Shown in pieces: positions 38,017-51,949 of a stretch of DNA of 64,000 nucleotides. The notes below the pieces were generated by a model that was not told the DNA's origin, did not search any database, and saw only the letters and a list, made by a program, of their open reading frames with translations. This DNA comes from Psilocybe azurescens (taxonomy: Eukaryota; Basidiomycota; Agaricomycetes; Agaricales; Agrocybaceae). The translations under genes were made by a program, and so were the position numbers. The stretch covers positions 23,817-87,816 of the forward strand of contig JAJIRX010000515.1 in assembly GCA_023853785.1 (NCBI GenBank), in the 5' to 3' direction. Position 1 is the stretch's first letter. The number at the start of each line of letters is the position of its first letter.

Positions 38017-39607
38017 TGAAGGTGGGGTACCGAAAACAATGGTAAACCTCAGAGCTTTATATTGAGAAAACCGACAGTGCGTCATCTCGCGCTCGGCAGC
38101 TCAGCTTGCCACATAAATGAATCTGTTCCCAGGAAAGCATTATCTAGGCAATCTCAATTGTTTGTCGACCCTGCCGACAGAGAGGTTCCAGCTGATTCCA
38201 TTTGAGACTTGTAGGAGACGAAGGTCGAAAAGCTTTTGTGCGTTTAAACTTTATGCAAGATACTCGCACGTTAACATCGAGTCCATGCGGGTTTCTCTAA
38301 AAATGAGAATGCCGTCCGCTCTGTGGATATTTTTCACAGAGTAGTACTAGTACGTACACATGGAAGACCAGTGAAAGTGACAACACCAATATTGTCTCAT
38401 GCGGCTGCCGAGCGAGTAACTTACGAAAAGAAAAGATACAATAGAATCGGTGAGTACGGTTGGGCATCATGACAGGCAAGAGCGTTCCGTACTAAATTCG
38501 TTGGCTCTCACATCTGTGGAAAGCACAGGTCCCATGATTGGGGAGCTTGCTCCCTCTCTACTGCCGATGCCAAAATGTCTAATTCCACGTAATCCGCTGG
38601 CTTTCTGATGGTCACCCCGTGAGAACTTTGAAAGCGGCAAGCGGCAAGCACAGCTCATCATAGAGCATGCCAGGCACTGGGATAGCGAAGCGTTCTTGGT
38701 TCTTCAAATACTCATAGTACGTGCCACGCTCTATATGTACAGTCACACACTTGATGCAGATAAGACTTTTAGACTGTTCTATCATTGTATACGCATTAAA
38801 ACTTAAGCTCCAGCAATTGTAGTAAACATGTGCTTCATCGTATTAAGCAGCCATTAAGTAGAACTTGAGTCGCGGAGTATTGGAGTTCCAACGCCTTTTC
38901 AAATATTCTGGCGGAGCTGTCAAACACATTCGGATGATATTTGAGGAAATCTTAGGGTCAGTCCGGCAATAAAAATACGGTCGCATTTTCAGTTTGATGG
39001 AAGCTATGTAGATTATTCCCACCACCCAATTTAGGAAGTCATGCGTGACAGTCTAGTTATCTTTGATCAGTCGCATTCCTGTCTCCCCTGATGCCTCGAG
39101 GGTAAGAGACAACAAAGAGATAATGATGGGGAAGATAACGAACAAAAAGACAGGAGGATTTGGTTTAAAGAACATTGACATGCACATTTAATGACCCGAG
39201 AGACTGAACAGGCATGTCATCGTTCTCCTACATTACATATTTGTGTTCAGAATAGCCAGTATTAATGATTGAAGAAACGAGGAGGAACAGGCGAGAGCGA
39301 GATAATCATTGGTTGATCAGGCGAGTGTGACAATATGGGACAGGATTCTATATTTGGGTGGTGGAAATCATCCTGCTGCCATCAAACTGAAAATGCGACT
39401 CAATTTTCTTTTCGGGCATTTGTTTGTACTTTATTGTGATAGAATTTGTACAAAATATGGTGTTATTGTTCTGGGCAAATTGGATTAGTTAGAAATGGCT
39501 GGTATGCGATCCTTGGGAAATCTCAAATCGCGCTCACATCCGACTAGATAACACTAGATCCGAGTCTTCACCAAACGTTCAACATTGCCCACGCATTCTC
39601 TGTAATC
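38017..39607. other. Intergenic, no confident gene
   Basis: P450 promoter side and upstream region of the next gene; no ORF above 75 codons and no recognised element. Confidence 0.45.
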
Positions 39608-41117
39608 ATGTTCTCGGACGGTAGGCTCCTTCGTAGCGCGCCAAGTTTGCCTGTCGAAATTCTAGATGAGATCATGATTACAGCAGTCAGAACATTGGAT
39701 CCACCGTCCGTCTCATCCATTGCTCTCGTATCTAATGCATATCGCATTCTGGCCAACGTGGCCCGTTTCTCATCCATAGATCATCAAATGCTCCGAGTAC
39801 AAGATAGTGACTGCCGGCGCCTCGATACTCTAGTGGACGTCATTAAAACAGGAAGGCTCGTGAACACGATGCCTGCCGTCGATGCATTTATCACCTCTTT
39901 TCGCTCACTACATCTGGATCTACCGATGAGTTGAGACCTTTATTGCACAACGGGTCACTCGGCTTTATTTTTATACCCTCTTCCGCCAATCGACACCGTC
40001 ATATGCACCACGTTCAAACTTTCGAAAGATGTCCCTGGAAATCCGTAACTGGACATCATATCAAGCAGTTTCGCCTTGGGGATGGGATAGTCCTGGCAGC
40101 AGTGACGACGACGATGAGGAGGACGATGGGGAGGAAGAGGAATATGAAGAAACTTTTCTAGAGTGGTCATTGACTGGTTCGCCTCTGACAGTATCGTTCA
40201 TCGACTTCTTGCTCAACTCACAAGTAACGCATCTCCATCTTGGCCGCATTCACAACATACCCTTGGACTTCCTCCAGGGATCAAAACTGCAGCACTTCAG
40301 TCTCAATGACGTATCTTTCTCCGAGCCCGAGGAAAATGAAGATCACCCGTCTAGAGAACCAGTTTCTTTGCAGTCAATCTATATAGGAGGAATGGCACGA
40401 ATATCTTTCGAGATCCTTATGCGTATCCTCTGTAGCCAGTCTGTCCCAATGCAGGATACCTTTCTCTCCCTCACAAAGGTCACATTCAATTTGGGACAGC
40501 TTCGGCACGTTGAAATGATGAATGAAACATTGATTAACGCCGTGAACCTGGAATATCTACACGTTTCTCTGTTTGGTGACCCCTACAAAGGCAAGTAGCA
40601 TCTGATAACTCCCTCAACGTCCACTCACAATTATACTCCCGGAATCACATTATAGGTTGGGATAGCTGGCACATAGAGTATGCCCACCTCCCTCAATTGA
40701 CGACCATCGAATTCAAGATCATGGACGGCGGTGCATCATTTTCGCTGATCACTCCACCTCTTAGGGCATATTGGGCCTCCCAACCTTGATACCATAAAGG
40801 TGTCTAGCAATGAAACGCACAGCAGTGATACCTTCGAGGCAGCTAGGCGCTCCCTAGAACTATACCCTTTTGATGTCCTGGACAAGCACTTCTCATGCCA
40901 TTCTTTCAAAAACCTGCACAACGTCGTGATATTCTTCTCGGTCTGGATAAATTCCGACTACGAACCGAGCACCTTCAATGCCTATGCTTACAAGGGGAAA
41001 TATCATAGTTATGTGACAAGCAAGTTGCCTTTATGCATGGAAAGAGACCCGGCATTCAGCATCAGCGTACCCATTATGATTAAAATGACTTACGGCGATG
41101 GTACAATCGAGTTATGA
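39608..41117 (+). CDS. F-box/LRR-like protein with an acidic tract
   Basis: Probable SCF ubiquitin-ligase adaptor of the expanded basidiomycete family. The start at 39608 gives the F-box-like LPVEILDEIMI and SIALVSNAYRILANVARF. A middle exon from about 39980 to 40593 has an acidic run (SSDDDDEEDDGEEEE at 40101-40145) and leucine repeats such as VTHLHLGRIHNIPLDFL. The join between the first and middle exon (39930-40030) is unresolved. An intron at 40594-40656 seems to use a GC donor (AAAG|GCAAGT) and a TATAG acceptor, giving YKGWDSWHIEYAHLPQLT. At 40764-40766 a GGG run looks one base too long; the conserved HIGPPNLDTIKVSSNE lies in the shifted frame. A further ORF at 41158-41412 may be a last exon. 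Confidence 0.55.
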
Positions 41118-41559
41118 ACGAGCGTGTCATTTATAGAGGCATAGTCAACTACTGAATATGTTCATACACATTAACGTCAGACACATTGACGCCCTGCCCG
41201 CTTTCGCTGCTTCCCAAAGTTTGAAGAATGGAATGACTTTTTCAGAGCCTGAGACAGCATGGGGAATCGACAAAGCGATTGCCAACGAGAGCACATCGAT
41301 AGCCTTACGTCGAAGCAAGAATTTTTATGGAATTTATTATATGGCATTGAAGTCGAAAAGTTTGCAACGAATCAAAACATTCGGCTTCTTTTCAAATCCA
41401 CGTGAACGCTGAGACGAACGTTTGGCACCGAGGCTTGGAGAACATAGGTTCTGAGGGATAGGCGGACCGCGGGCATGTTGTCGGACCGGTATTAGTGCCC
41501 GACGAAATAGACGTTAAAAGCCAAACCCTCTACAGAGGGGAAACGCAAAAGAAAGACCC

Positions 41560-43623
41560 ATGAGCGGCTTCAAGCAAACCACCCCATTCGCGTCTAACCC
41601 TTTGAGAACCAAAAATGACCTTGCGGAATTCTTGGTCGGAATACTAGACCCCTTGGCTGCGCATACCTCTCCTGGAGGAGCTCGAATACACCTAGGACAC
41701 ACAGCGACGCACTACGACGAAGCAGCAGCTCAGCTCGAGGGATTTTCCCGTCCCATTTGGGGGTTGGCATCGTTTCTGGGAGGCGGAGGTGACTACGAGG
41801 GCACTAAACGCTGGGTCAATGGCTTCAAGAACGGCACCGACCCTAACAGCGAGGAGTTCTGGGGCAACATGCGAAACAAGGATCAGCGCATGGTGGAATG
41901 CTCTGCGATCGGGTTCGCTATCGCAGTCGCAAAGGAAAAACTGTGGGATCCTCTCAGTGACGAGTCCAAAAAGAACTTCGAGGATTGGCTGGGAGGTATG
42001 AACGACAAAGAGATGCCGAACACGAATTGGCTGTGGTTCAGGGTATGTGACCAACATAGACCATATTTCCACCGCTGGGCCGGAGAATTCTCGCGTTGAC
42101 ACGTTTCTCCCGCCAGGTCTTCGCCAATCTCGGTTTATCTCGCGCTGGGTCCACCCGCTTCGACGCAAAAGGATGAAGGCTGACCTAGATCACCTGGATA
42201 CATTCTATATTGGTGACGGGTGGTCTAGAGACGGCCCGGAGGGCGTCATCCAACTTGATTATTATTCATCATCGTTCGCCATCCAATTCGCACAACTGGC
42301 ATATTCAAAGTTGGCCCAAGCCGACGACCCTAAAAGATGCGAAGAATACCGAGAAAGAGCTAGAAAGTTTGCACTTGATTTCGTACATTATTTCGATGAG
42401 GAAGGTGAGCTTATTGGATACTTCCGATGACGTTTCACAGATATATGAACGTTTTTTCAAATACACTAGGGCGCGCAATTCCGTTTGGAAGGAGTTTGAC
42501 GTATCGATTCGCCATGTCTTCCTTCTGGGGAGCGGTGGCCTTCGCAGATGTCGATCTTCCCGCACCATTAACCTGGGGCGTCATCAAAGGTCTGCAGCTG
42601 CGAAACATCCGATACTGGGCGAAGCAACCTGGAGCGTTCTATCCTGATGGAACGTTAACAATCGGGTACTGCTATCCGAACCAGAGTATGACCGAGAACT
42701 ATAACTCTCCTGGATCGCCATACTGGTGTTGCAAGTCTTTCGTGACACTAGCTCTGCCGGAGACTCATCCTTTCTGGGCCTCAGAGGAGGAACCATATCC
42801 CGAACAACTACGTGGGACAGTGAAGGCCCTTAATCACCCTCTTCATATCACGTCCAATCTCGGAGGGCATACATATCTTCTGTCATCTGGGCAACAGTGT
42901 TCATATCCGGTAAAACAGAGTGCAGCGAAGTACGGGAAGTTGGCCTATTCTTCGGCGTTCGGCTATAGTGTCCCAGTTGGCAATGGGACCCTCGAAGAGC
43001 TCGGTGGTGATAATACGCTGGCATTAAGCGACGATAAGGGTGAGACGTGGAAGTGTCGTCGAGATACAAGGGAAGCCAGAATCGAAAATGGCAAGTGGCT
43101 GAGGTCAATGTGGTACCCTTGGAAGGACGTCCAAGTAGAGACTTGGTTGGTCCCTCCTCAGAAGGATTCACCCCTGTGGCACCTGCGCGTCCATAGGATC
43201 AAAACCGGTCGTGCTTTGACTTCCGCAGAAGGAGGTTTTTCGATTTACGGACAGGGCGAAGATGGACGCGCTCTTGAACCGTCTACTGGAGAACACTTTG
43301 GCACTTTTGAACAAGGCGGCGAAGGAAGGGCCGCATCTCGGGCAGGTGTTTCGGGTATCGTCGACCTCGTGGCGGGTAAAGAAGAAAGGAAAGGGCGCGC
43401 GCTTCGCACAGACGCAAATTCCAACTTGATGGTAGCTCGAGCCGTTCTGCCCACGCTTTTAGCAGAGCATGAAGGCAGTGATGGGAATGTATGGCTTGTC
43501 ACAGGGGTTTTCGCCATTCCGAGTATTAACGACGAAGTCGGTGCACGTGGAGGCTGGACTAAGGAATGGGAAAAGCGCCCCATCGTTCCTGAAGAGATAA
43601 AATCCTTCATTGGCCAAAAGTAG
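41560..43623 (+). CDS. DUF2264 domain protein
   Basis: About 641 aa in three exons: 41560-42042, 42117-42404 and 42470-43623. It is a member of the DUF2264 family found in bacteria and fungi, whose fold is predicted to resemble (alpha/alpha)6 barrel carbohydrate enzymes; activity is unproven. Motifs: [34 protein letters not shown] at the first splice, [51 protein letters not shown] at the second splice, and [15 protein letters not shown]. At 42167-42170 a run of four A is one short: DAK is followed by [10 protein letters not shown] only in the next frame, and with one more base the exon sum is an exact multiple of three. Probably cytosolic; no signal peptide. Confidence 0.88.
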
Positions 43624-45400
43624 TCCTGAACAAAACTCGATTATTATGTTTCCATTGTCATCATGCGATATATATGAAAGACCAACCTGCATAAATTTGA
43701 CATACATACCGTGAAATATAACCCGTGGCTGTTTGAGGCCTCGACAAACCCATGACCGAGTTCCAAACATGCTTCAAAATATTGATAGCGACAGCTGTCT
43801 GATCAGTGGCGAGAGAAGGAGGCGAATCGCGAAGCCCAGGAGAAAGTATACTTGCCGCAAAGTCTACGGGTCAGTGATAAGCTGCAGAAACTGTAGACAC
43901 GCTTCATGTACACGACTTTGGCACACCTTCCAAATCATCGCGATACGGATACACTATAGGAGACTATAGGGCTCCTCGGCCTATACTGAAATACCCGTCA
44001 GGCAAGTACCTGATGTCGAGACCCTGTCTTATTCTTCAAACCATCGTCTTGGGAATTTCAGGGTACTGGGTTGAAAAATCTCACATGAGCTTGCAATTTT
44101 TGTTGGTCCGACAATACGGAGATTAATGGTAGACCATACGCGCTTGAAGCACTTGAAGTCGAGGGAGTCGAGGGAGAGGGACAAGTCGCAACCGGCGTAA
44201 TCGGCCACCAATTCCGCATTAAATTTACACAATCACGTGTAGTAGATTGCCTGGGATCAAAAAGCTTCACTCAATTGGGACAGTTTTCTGAGCGATTCAA
44301 GGGAAAACTATCGCCAATTACTTACTGCGATGCCAGCCACGAAACAATCCTATCATTACACTTTTGAACATGCCTCCAGTTCATCTGCCTATCCTTGTCA
44401 ATTTGTTCTCACAACACGACGGTGAAGTGGGCATCACGAAGGCGTTACAAAAACGCACGCCGCACAGTGGTTTACGACATACATATCAAATATCTAGAAT
44501 GAATTTTGCGCCATGCCCTGCCTTGCATAGCTTTGCAGGCTTGCATACGCCATAAAGGGTATCACCGTTGCCTGCCCAGCCTGTGGCCGAGAAATTGCTC
44601 TTTGCAGCTCTTTGCTCTTGCTTTGCTCTAGGCCCTAAATTACAGGCAAGACGAACTGGCTAGTACCTTTCTCAAAAGTAGAGAATCCGGATCCATCGCT
44701 TACGCATAATTAGTGCCCGAATGCTGCATATGCGGTGTCGCCCAAAGTTACCAGTGGCGATGGTGATGGGTCTATTTTGATGCTTGCGTGTTTTTGTGGC
44801 GGCGTTGGTCAACCTAACTTCCGACGGGATTTCAATTATTCTGACAGCATGAATGCTTCTCCAGTGCGTGCCCTTGGTGGTTTTGTTTTCTATGGATCAT
44901 AAGAATAGATCTGCAGGGTTCAGCGGGGGTTCAGCTTCACCACAATCAAACCATATGTGCCACTCTAATCGGACTGTCCTTGTTTTTTTTTGTTGTTCGC
45001 CAGCTTTCACCTCCTGTTTTTGTGCCCCTGTACTATGTGCCCTTATGTGCCTTACCCCAGCATAGGCTAAGCGCACATAGACATTGACCAACAGTGGCCA
45101 ACTCGTCATATTCGGTTGTTGACATGACGAGCAACTGATGATTGACAACCGGACTCGAGGATAATTTTAAATCGATGGTCCTTGCTCCGAGGGTGCAACA
45201 TAAATGGATCTCCGCTCAGGGTCACAACATCATTAGGTGGTGCTTCATTAAAAACGTGTGCCGCAACTACCTTGGGTTTCTTTCCCCCCACTCGTTCAAT
45301 CTCGGCCGGGATCGAGGAGCCACTGTAACGTGAATAGAGCGTTACTTTGGACTTGCTATACCCTTTTCTCCCTTAGACTTCGGGTCGCTCCTTGATGGAC
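43624..45400. other. Intergenic, no confident gene
   Basis: Small ORFs only. A minus-strand reading at 45106-45291 (KKPKVVAAHVFNEAPPNDVV) is protein-like and may be transposon debris. A 70-codon ORF overlaps at 44029-44270. Nothing assigned. Confidence 0.4.
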
Positions 45401-45404
45401 GTGA

Positions 45405-48400
45405 CCATCTTCTCTGCCATTCTTACTTTAATTACGCACTGGTGATTCAGCTCTCGTGAAGCCCTTTCCAGGATCCTGTCGGCTGGTCATTCCTGGAAGG
45501 CCACCAACTGCAAGGTCGTTATCCAAGACGCAGCTCGCAATTGATTTGCGACTGTGGGTATGCGGGTTCAGTGCACCACCGCTCCTAACATAATGTCTCA
45601 GGAGGTCCCTTGTTATCTAGGACTTGCAGGCCCAACATCGCTTTCTATAGCCCCAACAAGAATTGTCTTACCTGGATGCCACACCAACGATGCCGATGCC
45701 CTTTGTACCACTCGCATCCCTGAGCAATTGCAGAAGTGGAAACAAAGAGCAAAGAGCTCAAGCGTGGAAGAGTGGAATGTGCCAGCCGCTGTAGCTCACA
45801 ACTCGAGAGTTTTAGCCTCATCTTCGGGGATTAATCGATACATTGGACTAAGAAGACAACTTGACGACTTGTGCGTTTCTAATTCGATCTTTCATTTATC
45901 TGCCTTCAACTCCTGCATTGCTCCAGGACGAGTTCAAATGCTGACCAAGCACCAACTGAGACTACATATGTCTCAATTTCCACAGGTATGTTTCTCTGCA
46001 TCCATTTTAGCGGATTTTGGAAGGATGACGGATTCGGATCTCAGTGGCTTCTAGCTTGAGCGAGAGTGCGCCTACCTCATCGCCTAGTGAGTATTCATTC
46101 AGCACTTTGTTGATTCCACTGACTGAATAGGTTATACCCTTTCAGGCCTCACAGCGGCGAGCTCAAGTAGCGAGGTGCCAAACTCGACGTCTGGGCCTAC
46201 GAATGGTTGAGTTTATTCCCGCTCCTCCGACCACCAAATGTGGGTGCTTACAGCTTTTCGAATCTGCAGCTCAGTCGGCATCGAACATTGAAACAACGCT
46301 CTCCATATCATTTACCTCGATTACTCCAGAACAAACAGTCAGCACCTCCGAAACTGTTATCACCGCGGGACCTTCCCAGTCTAGCATTACGATCTTAGAA
46401 TCTTCGACATCCCCCCTGCCGAGTTCTTCATTCTCCGGAAGCCGGTCTACGATACCACTGACCTCTACACCTTCGGAGACAGGTATACCCCATCCTACCG
46501 CGACTGTGTTCAGTTCCTCGCGGCAGGGCCCTTCTATATCTTCAATAACTGATTCGCCGAGCACGGCAAATTCATCCTCGGCTTGGAGCGCGAGCTTGAG
46601 TTCGTCGCAGATGGATACAGGTGGAACTTCCTCGTTCACGCTGCCGACGCTGGGGAATAGCGTATCTCTCCCTCTATCTTCCTCCTCTTCCTCCTCCTCA
46701 ACCATGTCAGAGTTTACGATAACCACACTGCTCCCTCCTTTTACTTCGTCCGTATCAGAGGATATTCCTGGTTCATTTACTTCATCTGACAGTCCTTCGA
46801 GCGCTGACCCTATTACGACCCCGATCTCATCCTCCTCTATACCATCGACAACGCTTTCCTCTCACTTCCATCACTTCCATAGAATCTTCATCTTTGCCGT
46901 CATCGTGAGTGTACAGTGTATTTCCATCAATTCTAATCACATAACAGAAATTATGTCTAAGTGTCGTTGTCTCCGACCAGTCCTCTGATACACATTCTTC
47001 AGGTATGTGCGCTGATAATTATCTGTCTCCGTCGACTGAAAATTTATGCTCTGAAGATACATCCCAAAGCACACATCCCACTCGTACAATCACGATTACC
47101 AAAGTCTTCACGACCACCTTTTCCGACGGGCGTACGATCACAATCAGCACTGTCATCGAGACTGGCGTTCTTCGCACCGATACCCCTCAGCAGCTCAGGT
47201 ATGTGATACCGCATCGCTCGCTCGTTGTTCTGTAACTAATCCATACAAAGTGGTTTGGCTCGCAACTCGGGAGCTATCGCTGGGATCGCTGTCTCCGTGA
47301 CTTTCGCTGTTCTTCTCATTATCTTTCTCTTGTTCTATGGATGTAAACGATACAAGGCACGGCGACACCCTAATCGTGGCTCCATTGATATTCTGGCTAG
47401 GGCCCGTGAAGTTTGGAGGCCACCTTTGGACGGTGATGACGACGACGAGTCTTATCTCAGGGGTTATGGAGGACCTGGTTCTTTGAATCGTCAGCAGACG
47501 TTGGGCAGTCAAGAGCACAGTGGTGAAGGTGGTTCTTCAGGTGATCATTTATCGGCAGAAGGTGGTGGGCCCGGAAGCGCTGAAAGCGCCAACATTGGGT
47601 TGGCGTCTGCGATGCACCCTACCTTTGGCGGTCAACCACACTTGCCCAGCATGGCACAGAACTTTGGCGAACCCGCCGTCCTGCCTACATACACTTCAAA
47701 CGCTGGCCATGTTCCGGAAGCAGCTAATCAATATTGGTGGGGAATTAACGACCCTCAGGCGGTTTATGGCTCTGGAAGACAATCTGACAGCAACGATCAG
47801 CATGCTTCACGGATGGGTAGTCGAAGTGCCGTGTCGCTGACGGTTGATGGTGGCTCAGGGTCCTCAAGAGGTCATGGATCTAGATCTTCGGATAACAACA
47901 TGAGAACGACTAATGCGAAACGAAACACCATGTCTGGACCAAGACCTTTACCGAACACGGAGGGACGTCGTCACAGTTCCACTCCGCCCAGCGCATTCGC
48001 GCTCCCGGCTCGCGAGTCTGCCTTCGACTGTGAACGTCAAGGTCACGAGCAGTCAGATCGGACTAGTGTCAAAAGCTTCTTGAATCGCCTGCGCACCACT
48101 AGCCGCCGAGTATCGACGCAAAGTATGGCGACTCTTCGAGGTAACCCCTACAGCGCAAGCGTGTGCGGGGTCTGACGAATCAGATGTGTTTCCTCTTCCT
48201 GGTCTATATTCTCCCTCCCTTTTGAACCCACCTATTGTCTTACCGCCCGGACAAGCTCTCCTCCGCTTCCCTCGTGGTGTGACTGGAAACGGTTATACGT
48301 CACTCTCGCCCCCTATGCCTCCTCAGATGTCAAGCGTAGGATATGACCTTCACCCACCCAGCTTCCCATGGCCATCCGTCACGTTACCACCCCCATCCCC

Positions 48401-48672
48401 GGTTCTAACAGACGATTCTAGCATGGTCGAAGGCCTTCTTCACCCTCGATTAGGGGCTTTGGATAACGCTCAACAAGCCAGCACGGCAAGTCTCCGAGAT
48501 CACGAAGACTATACTCGGCCGATTAATGGGGTGCGTGTACTTTGACATGTAAAATTACTGTTTCGTCACTCACATAATGTATTTCATCTAGCTCGTTAAT
48601 AACCACCTCCGAAGCACTACGACGTTTGATACCCTGAACTCCGAGGATGGAGGACCCACGATTGCGTCGTGA
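45405..48672 (+). CDS. Ser/Thr-rich single-pass membrane protein (mucin-like ectodomain)
   Basis: Probable surface glycoprotein or wall sensor. The 5' end is uncertain: a hydrophobic start (MDVTIFSAILTLIT, about 45405) and a 167-codon ORF at 45554-46054 are candidates. The clear part begins about 46150 (SSSSEVPNSTSGPTNG) and runs through a long Ser/Thr-rich region (46203-46900) suited to O-glycosylation. Then come short introns, TRTITITKVFTTTFSDGRTI, and one membrane helix (GIAVSVTFAVLLIIFLLFYG) followed by a basic stop-transfer KRYKARR. The cytoplasmic tail (47350-48672) is long, polar and Ser/Gly-rich, ending in a last exon TFDTLNSEDGGPTIAS. A GGGG run at 48167-48170 looks one base too long; the tail continues as SDESDVFPLPGLYS in the next frame. 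Ligand and role unknown; architecture resembles fungal wall-stress sensors but no WSC domain is visible. Confidence 0.65.
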
Positions 48673-48950
48673 CCTCGAACTTCATCGTACCATATTCACG
48701 ACCCACGATTTCCACGCCTTGACACTTATTAACGACGCTTTTAGACATAATTGTGAGAGCGTTTATAGTAGATATTCACGAGAGGAACCCCTTTCATAGT
48801 CCCGCTGAAGTTTAAAATAACAATGTATTCATATTTCACAACACATTCCTTTGCATGTATTTCAATGTGTACCCGGTTCATATATTTTACAACAATAATT
48901 GTTAGTTTCTACGTATGTTTACACCACTCGCGATTGCAACTACTTGTAGA

Positions 48951-51949
48951 TCAAGATAGCAACTTCTTGGCGACAGCTTCCCAAATCGCAACAGGATTGT
49001 TCACGCTAGACATCGTTGGAGTGTTACAAAAAATTCAACATTGAATGACAATTACTTACATGTCAGCAGTAATTGGAAGGTTCAGGTCAGCTGGCCGCGG
49101 CTGCCATTCTGATTGAAAGGTACCGAGTTAGTGTGGCATCGTATGTGGCAGGTAGATGTAACACAATATCGTTACCTTCGGGCTGGGTGGGGTCATGTAC
49201 TCCAAAGCCTAACCTCCAGGTGATACCTTGTACTCCATTGACGAGCCTTTAATGAGATTAATACCATCGAAGTGCGACAGGAGTCAAGCAAATTTTACTT
49301 ACAAGTCTGGTGGCGCTAATGAGTTGTTCTTCAAATGGGTGGTCTGATATGTTGCGCAGCCGATTAGACGTGTACAAGGTTTCATGATCGATGCTTACCT
49401 TCACTTCCGTGTCCATCGTCGAGAAATCAGTGGATTGTCCACCCACAGTGCCACAGTACTGTTGCTGAACATCCTTTTACCACCAAGCACAACAGTCTTC
49501 GAACCTTCTTCTTTGTTCATAGTAACCTGCATTGTGTGAACGCGTCAGCGTATTGACAGACCAGTGTCGTAAATTGCACTTGCACTGAACAAGGAGCAGG
49601 AACTAGCGCATCTGATGACACGTTGGATATGATCAATTCCTTTATGCCAGTAAAGAGTCGAGTTTTTTTTACCTTCCATTAGAAACGATAACGACTTCTT
49701 TAGGATCAAACAAAGCTTGGTCTGGCGGTGCAGTAGGGAAACCATCAGGCGCGCATTCTTCACCGAGTCTGTAAAGATGATAAGATCAGCTGATCGTGTC
49801 CCCAATAGGACAGGCACACACCGCTGACTGAAAGCATCGGCACGGCCATTAATTACTGTCCGGACAGGTGGTTGTAGCCAATCAGTCCCAGGGGCAAAGA
49901 AAATATCGCTTGCGTTAGCCCAGTTGATGGGGTTGTACATAAGTAGATCTTGCGGATCAGCATTCGCATTAACGATTTGCTTCACTATGAGTTGTGCCAA
50001 GGGACCGTCTCTCGCTTTCGTATCGAGTCCTGACTGAGGAACCGTGGTCGATTTTGGACCTGCGATCTGATATGATCAAGGTAAGCATGTGTACTAATGA
50101 ACTGTGCCGGATGACAAACAATACGGTGCAACCACTAACAAAGAAACGTTAAGACAGGAATTAATCAGTGTTATAATGGATACTCACATGTGCCGCACAA
50201 ATAAATCCACCTCCATTGTTTGACTTTAAAGAAATATCAATTATGAATCCAGAAGCTTTGATTGTTAGTTAGCTTACGACGTCGACAATGAGCTGCTTCG
50301 CGCCCAAGGACTTTAGCGACAGCAAACCCTGAAGCATTCCAAGAAGGAAAGTATTGAAATCCGAATCGGAGAAGCTACCGAGGGCCATGACACCAGTCTT
50401 TCCATCTTTTAGCATGTAGAATTGCGAAACGCTCCTGCTTCCGTTTATAGCAGGTAGCGATGGCTGCAGTCCGGGAGGAAGAATTACATCGGAAAGCGGA
50501 GAGGTATCAAGCATGACGTTCACAGGTTGTTTGCGCGAGACTGCTGCGGGCACCGGTGGTTGTTGCTGGAATTTAATCAAAGGCGTGTTGACGGAATTGC
50601 TAGTGGAGGATGACGCGTATACATCGACACCGTTCGTGCCATCGATGGCGACACAGTTGTTTGCGCGCCATGATGCAGTGCTAGTGAAGTTCAGAGTGGC
50701 AGCTCCAATACGGGCTCTGTATGGTAACTACTCAGAAGCGAAGCATTCAGACCCTGCAAATTGCGATTCATTAAGAAATCACGTACCACAACAACCTCTG
50801 GTAAAGTATGGTTGACCCGTACGATCGTCAGGGTAACAGAATCGCTCAATGGAAGTGACTGTTGAGCAAAGTTTCCCATGACATATGGTCCATCCTGTTG
50901 TGCTTCGCTGATAGCTTGAGAAGAATCTGACATTCATTAATAAAGTCAGTCTCTTCTTGTTTTCATTGCATCGCAAAGTTGGATATAACGTACGAGTTTT
51001 GACGCGTTCCAAGTGCTTGGAAGCTGCCCGTAATCAACGCGTTGGCATTTACAGCAACAAAAGGGTCTTGTCCGTTAATTTGTAGCACTTTGGCGCCAGA
51101 GAGCTGGTGATAGACCGGAAAATAAGATGTCAACTCAAGTCCAGTGCTTGTGTGCAAAGAATAGGCTTTACCGTGGACAGTTTTCCTTTCAACGCGCCAG
51201 GCAGAGCATTTTGCCACACATCTATTTGATCAGGAAATTCTGCAGATGCGACCGTAAAGGCTTCAGGTGCAATATGAACATTCTGTGACCCATCAGCTTC
51301 CGTTAAGAGGGCCAATGGGGTCGGTAAAAAGTTCAAAAATAATGCTTAGGCGGTGGTAAGGCACGATAGGGGCCTCGTTAACGATGAGAACGACTCACAA
51401 TCCTACGAAAGAGAATGAGTATCGTAAACCACTAGACGCGACAGTGTTGGACGCACATAGCAGTCATTGACCCATACACAATGTCCATCATTCAGGCGTT
51501 TCAAGGTTCGAGAGAAATCAATGTGGAGATCATAGTCTGATGGATAACTTTGCTTCTGAATACGCGCCAAATCTCCCAAAAGATCCTCATGAACATCGGC
51601 AGTGAAAGGCTCTGGAGCCTTGAACTCGTAGTTGACTGAGGTATGGAAGGCCAGTGTTTTGTTAATGACTTGAATGATCTTGATATCGACAAATATATCA
51701 CATAAAGACTCTGATTAACGGTCTCTATTTTTCATCAGAAAAAAAGACTCTTACGTTATCCTTAATCACTGGGTCGACTTTGACTGAGGTGAAGCAGGCT
51801 CGCAAGTCCTTCGGAGCAACCCATTTTTGCCCGCCAATAGCGGCGCAAGGGTCACCGGCTTCCACCAAGTCGAGGTCAGCAACAGCGCTGGTTGCCGACA
51901 CGAAACTGGCGAACAATAGAAATGCACGAACTCTGGGGTGGAATATCAT
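48951..51949 (-). CDS. Secreted S41-family serine peptidase (CPAF/tail-specific protease-like)
   Basis: Start ATG at 51949, with a signal peptide of about 22 residues (FLLFASFVSATSA). The N-terminal domain reads DPCAAIGGQKWVAPKDLRAC, then SYPSDYDLHIDFSRTL and NDGHCVWVNDCYV. A PDZ-like stretch follows (VYHQLSGAKVLQINGQDPFV). The catalytic domain contains LKSLGAKQLIVDV-SNNGGGFICAAH (split by an intron at about 50232-50273), HWLHRI, GPLAQLIVKQIVNAN and the nucleophile region SNGRCASSCSLFS, split by an intron near 49605-49670. It ends in VNNPVAIWEAVAKKLLS at 48951. Many short introns. The order of motifs matches the fungal S41 group annotated as peptidase S41 family. A general extracellular endopeptidase role is inferred. 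Confidence 0.85.

Noticed and set aside
31200..38100. SDR, SDR and P450 as a secondary-metabolite cluster
   Set aside because: No synthase, transporter or regulator lies among them, the genes face different ways and neighbours are unrelated, so clustering is not supported.
46660..46720. Serine run as a frameshift or microsatellite artefact
   Set aside because: The TCC/TCT run keeps the frame and fits the Ser/Thr-rich ectodomain around it.
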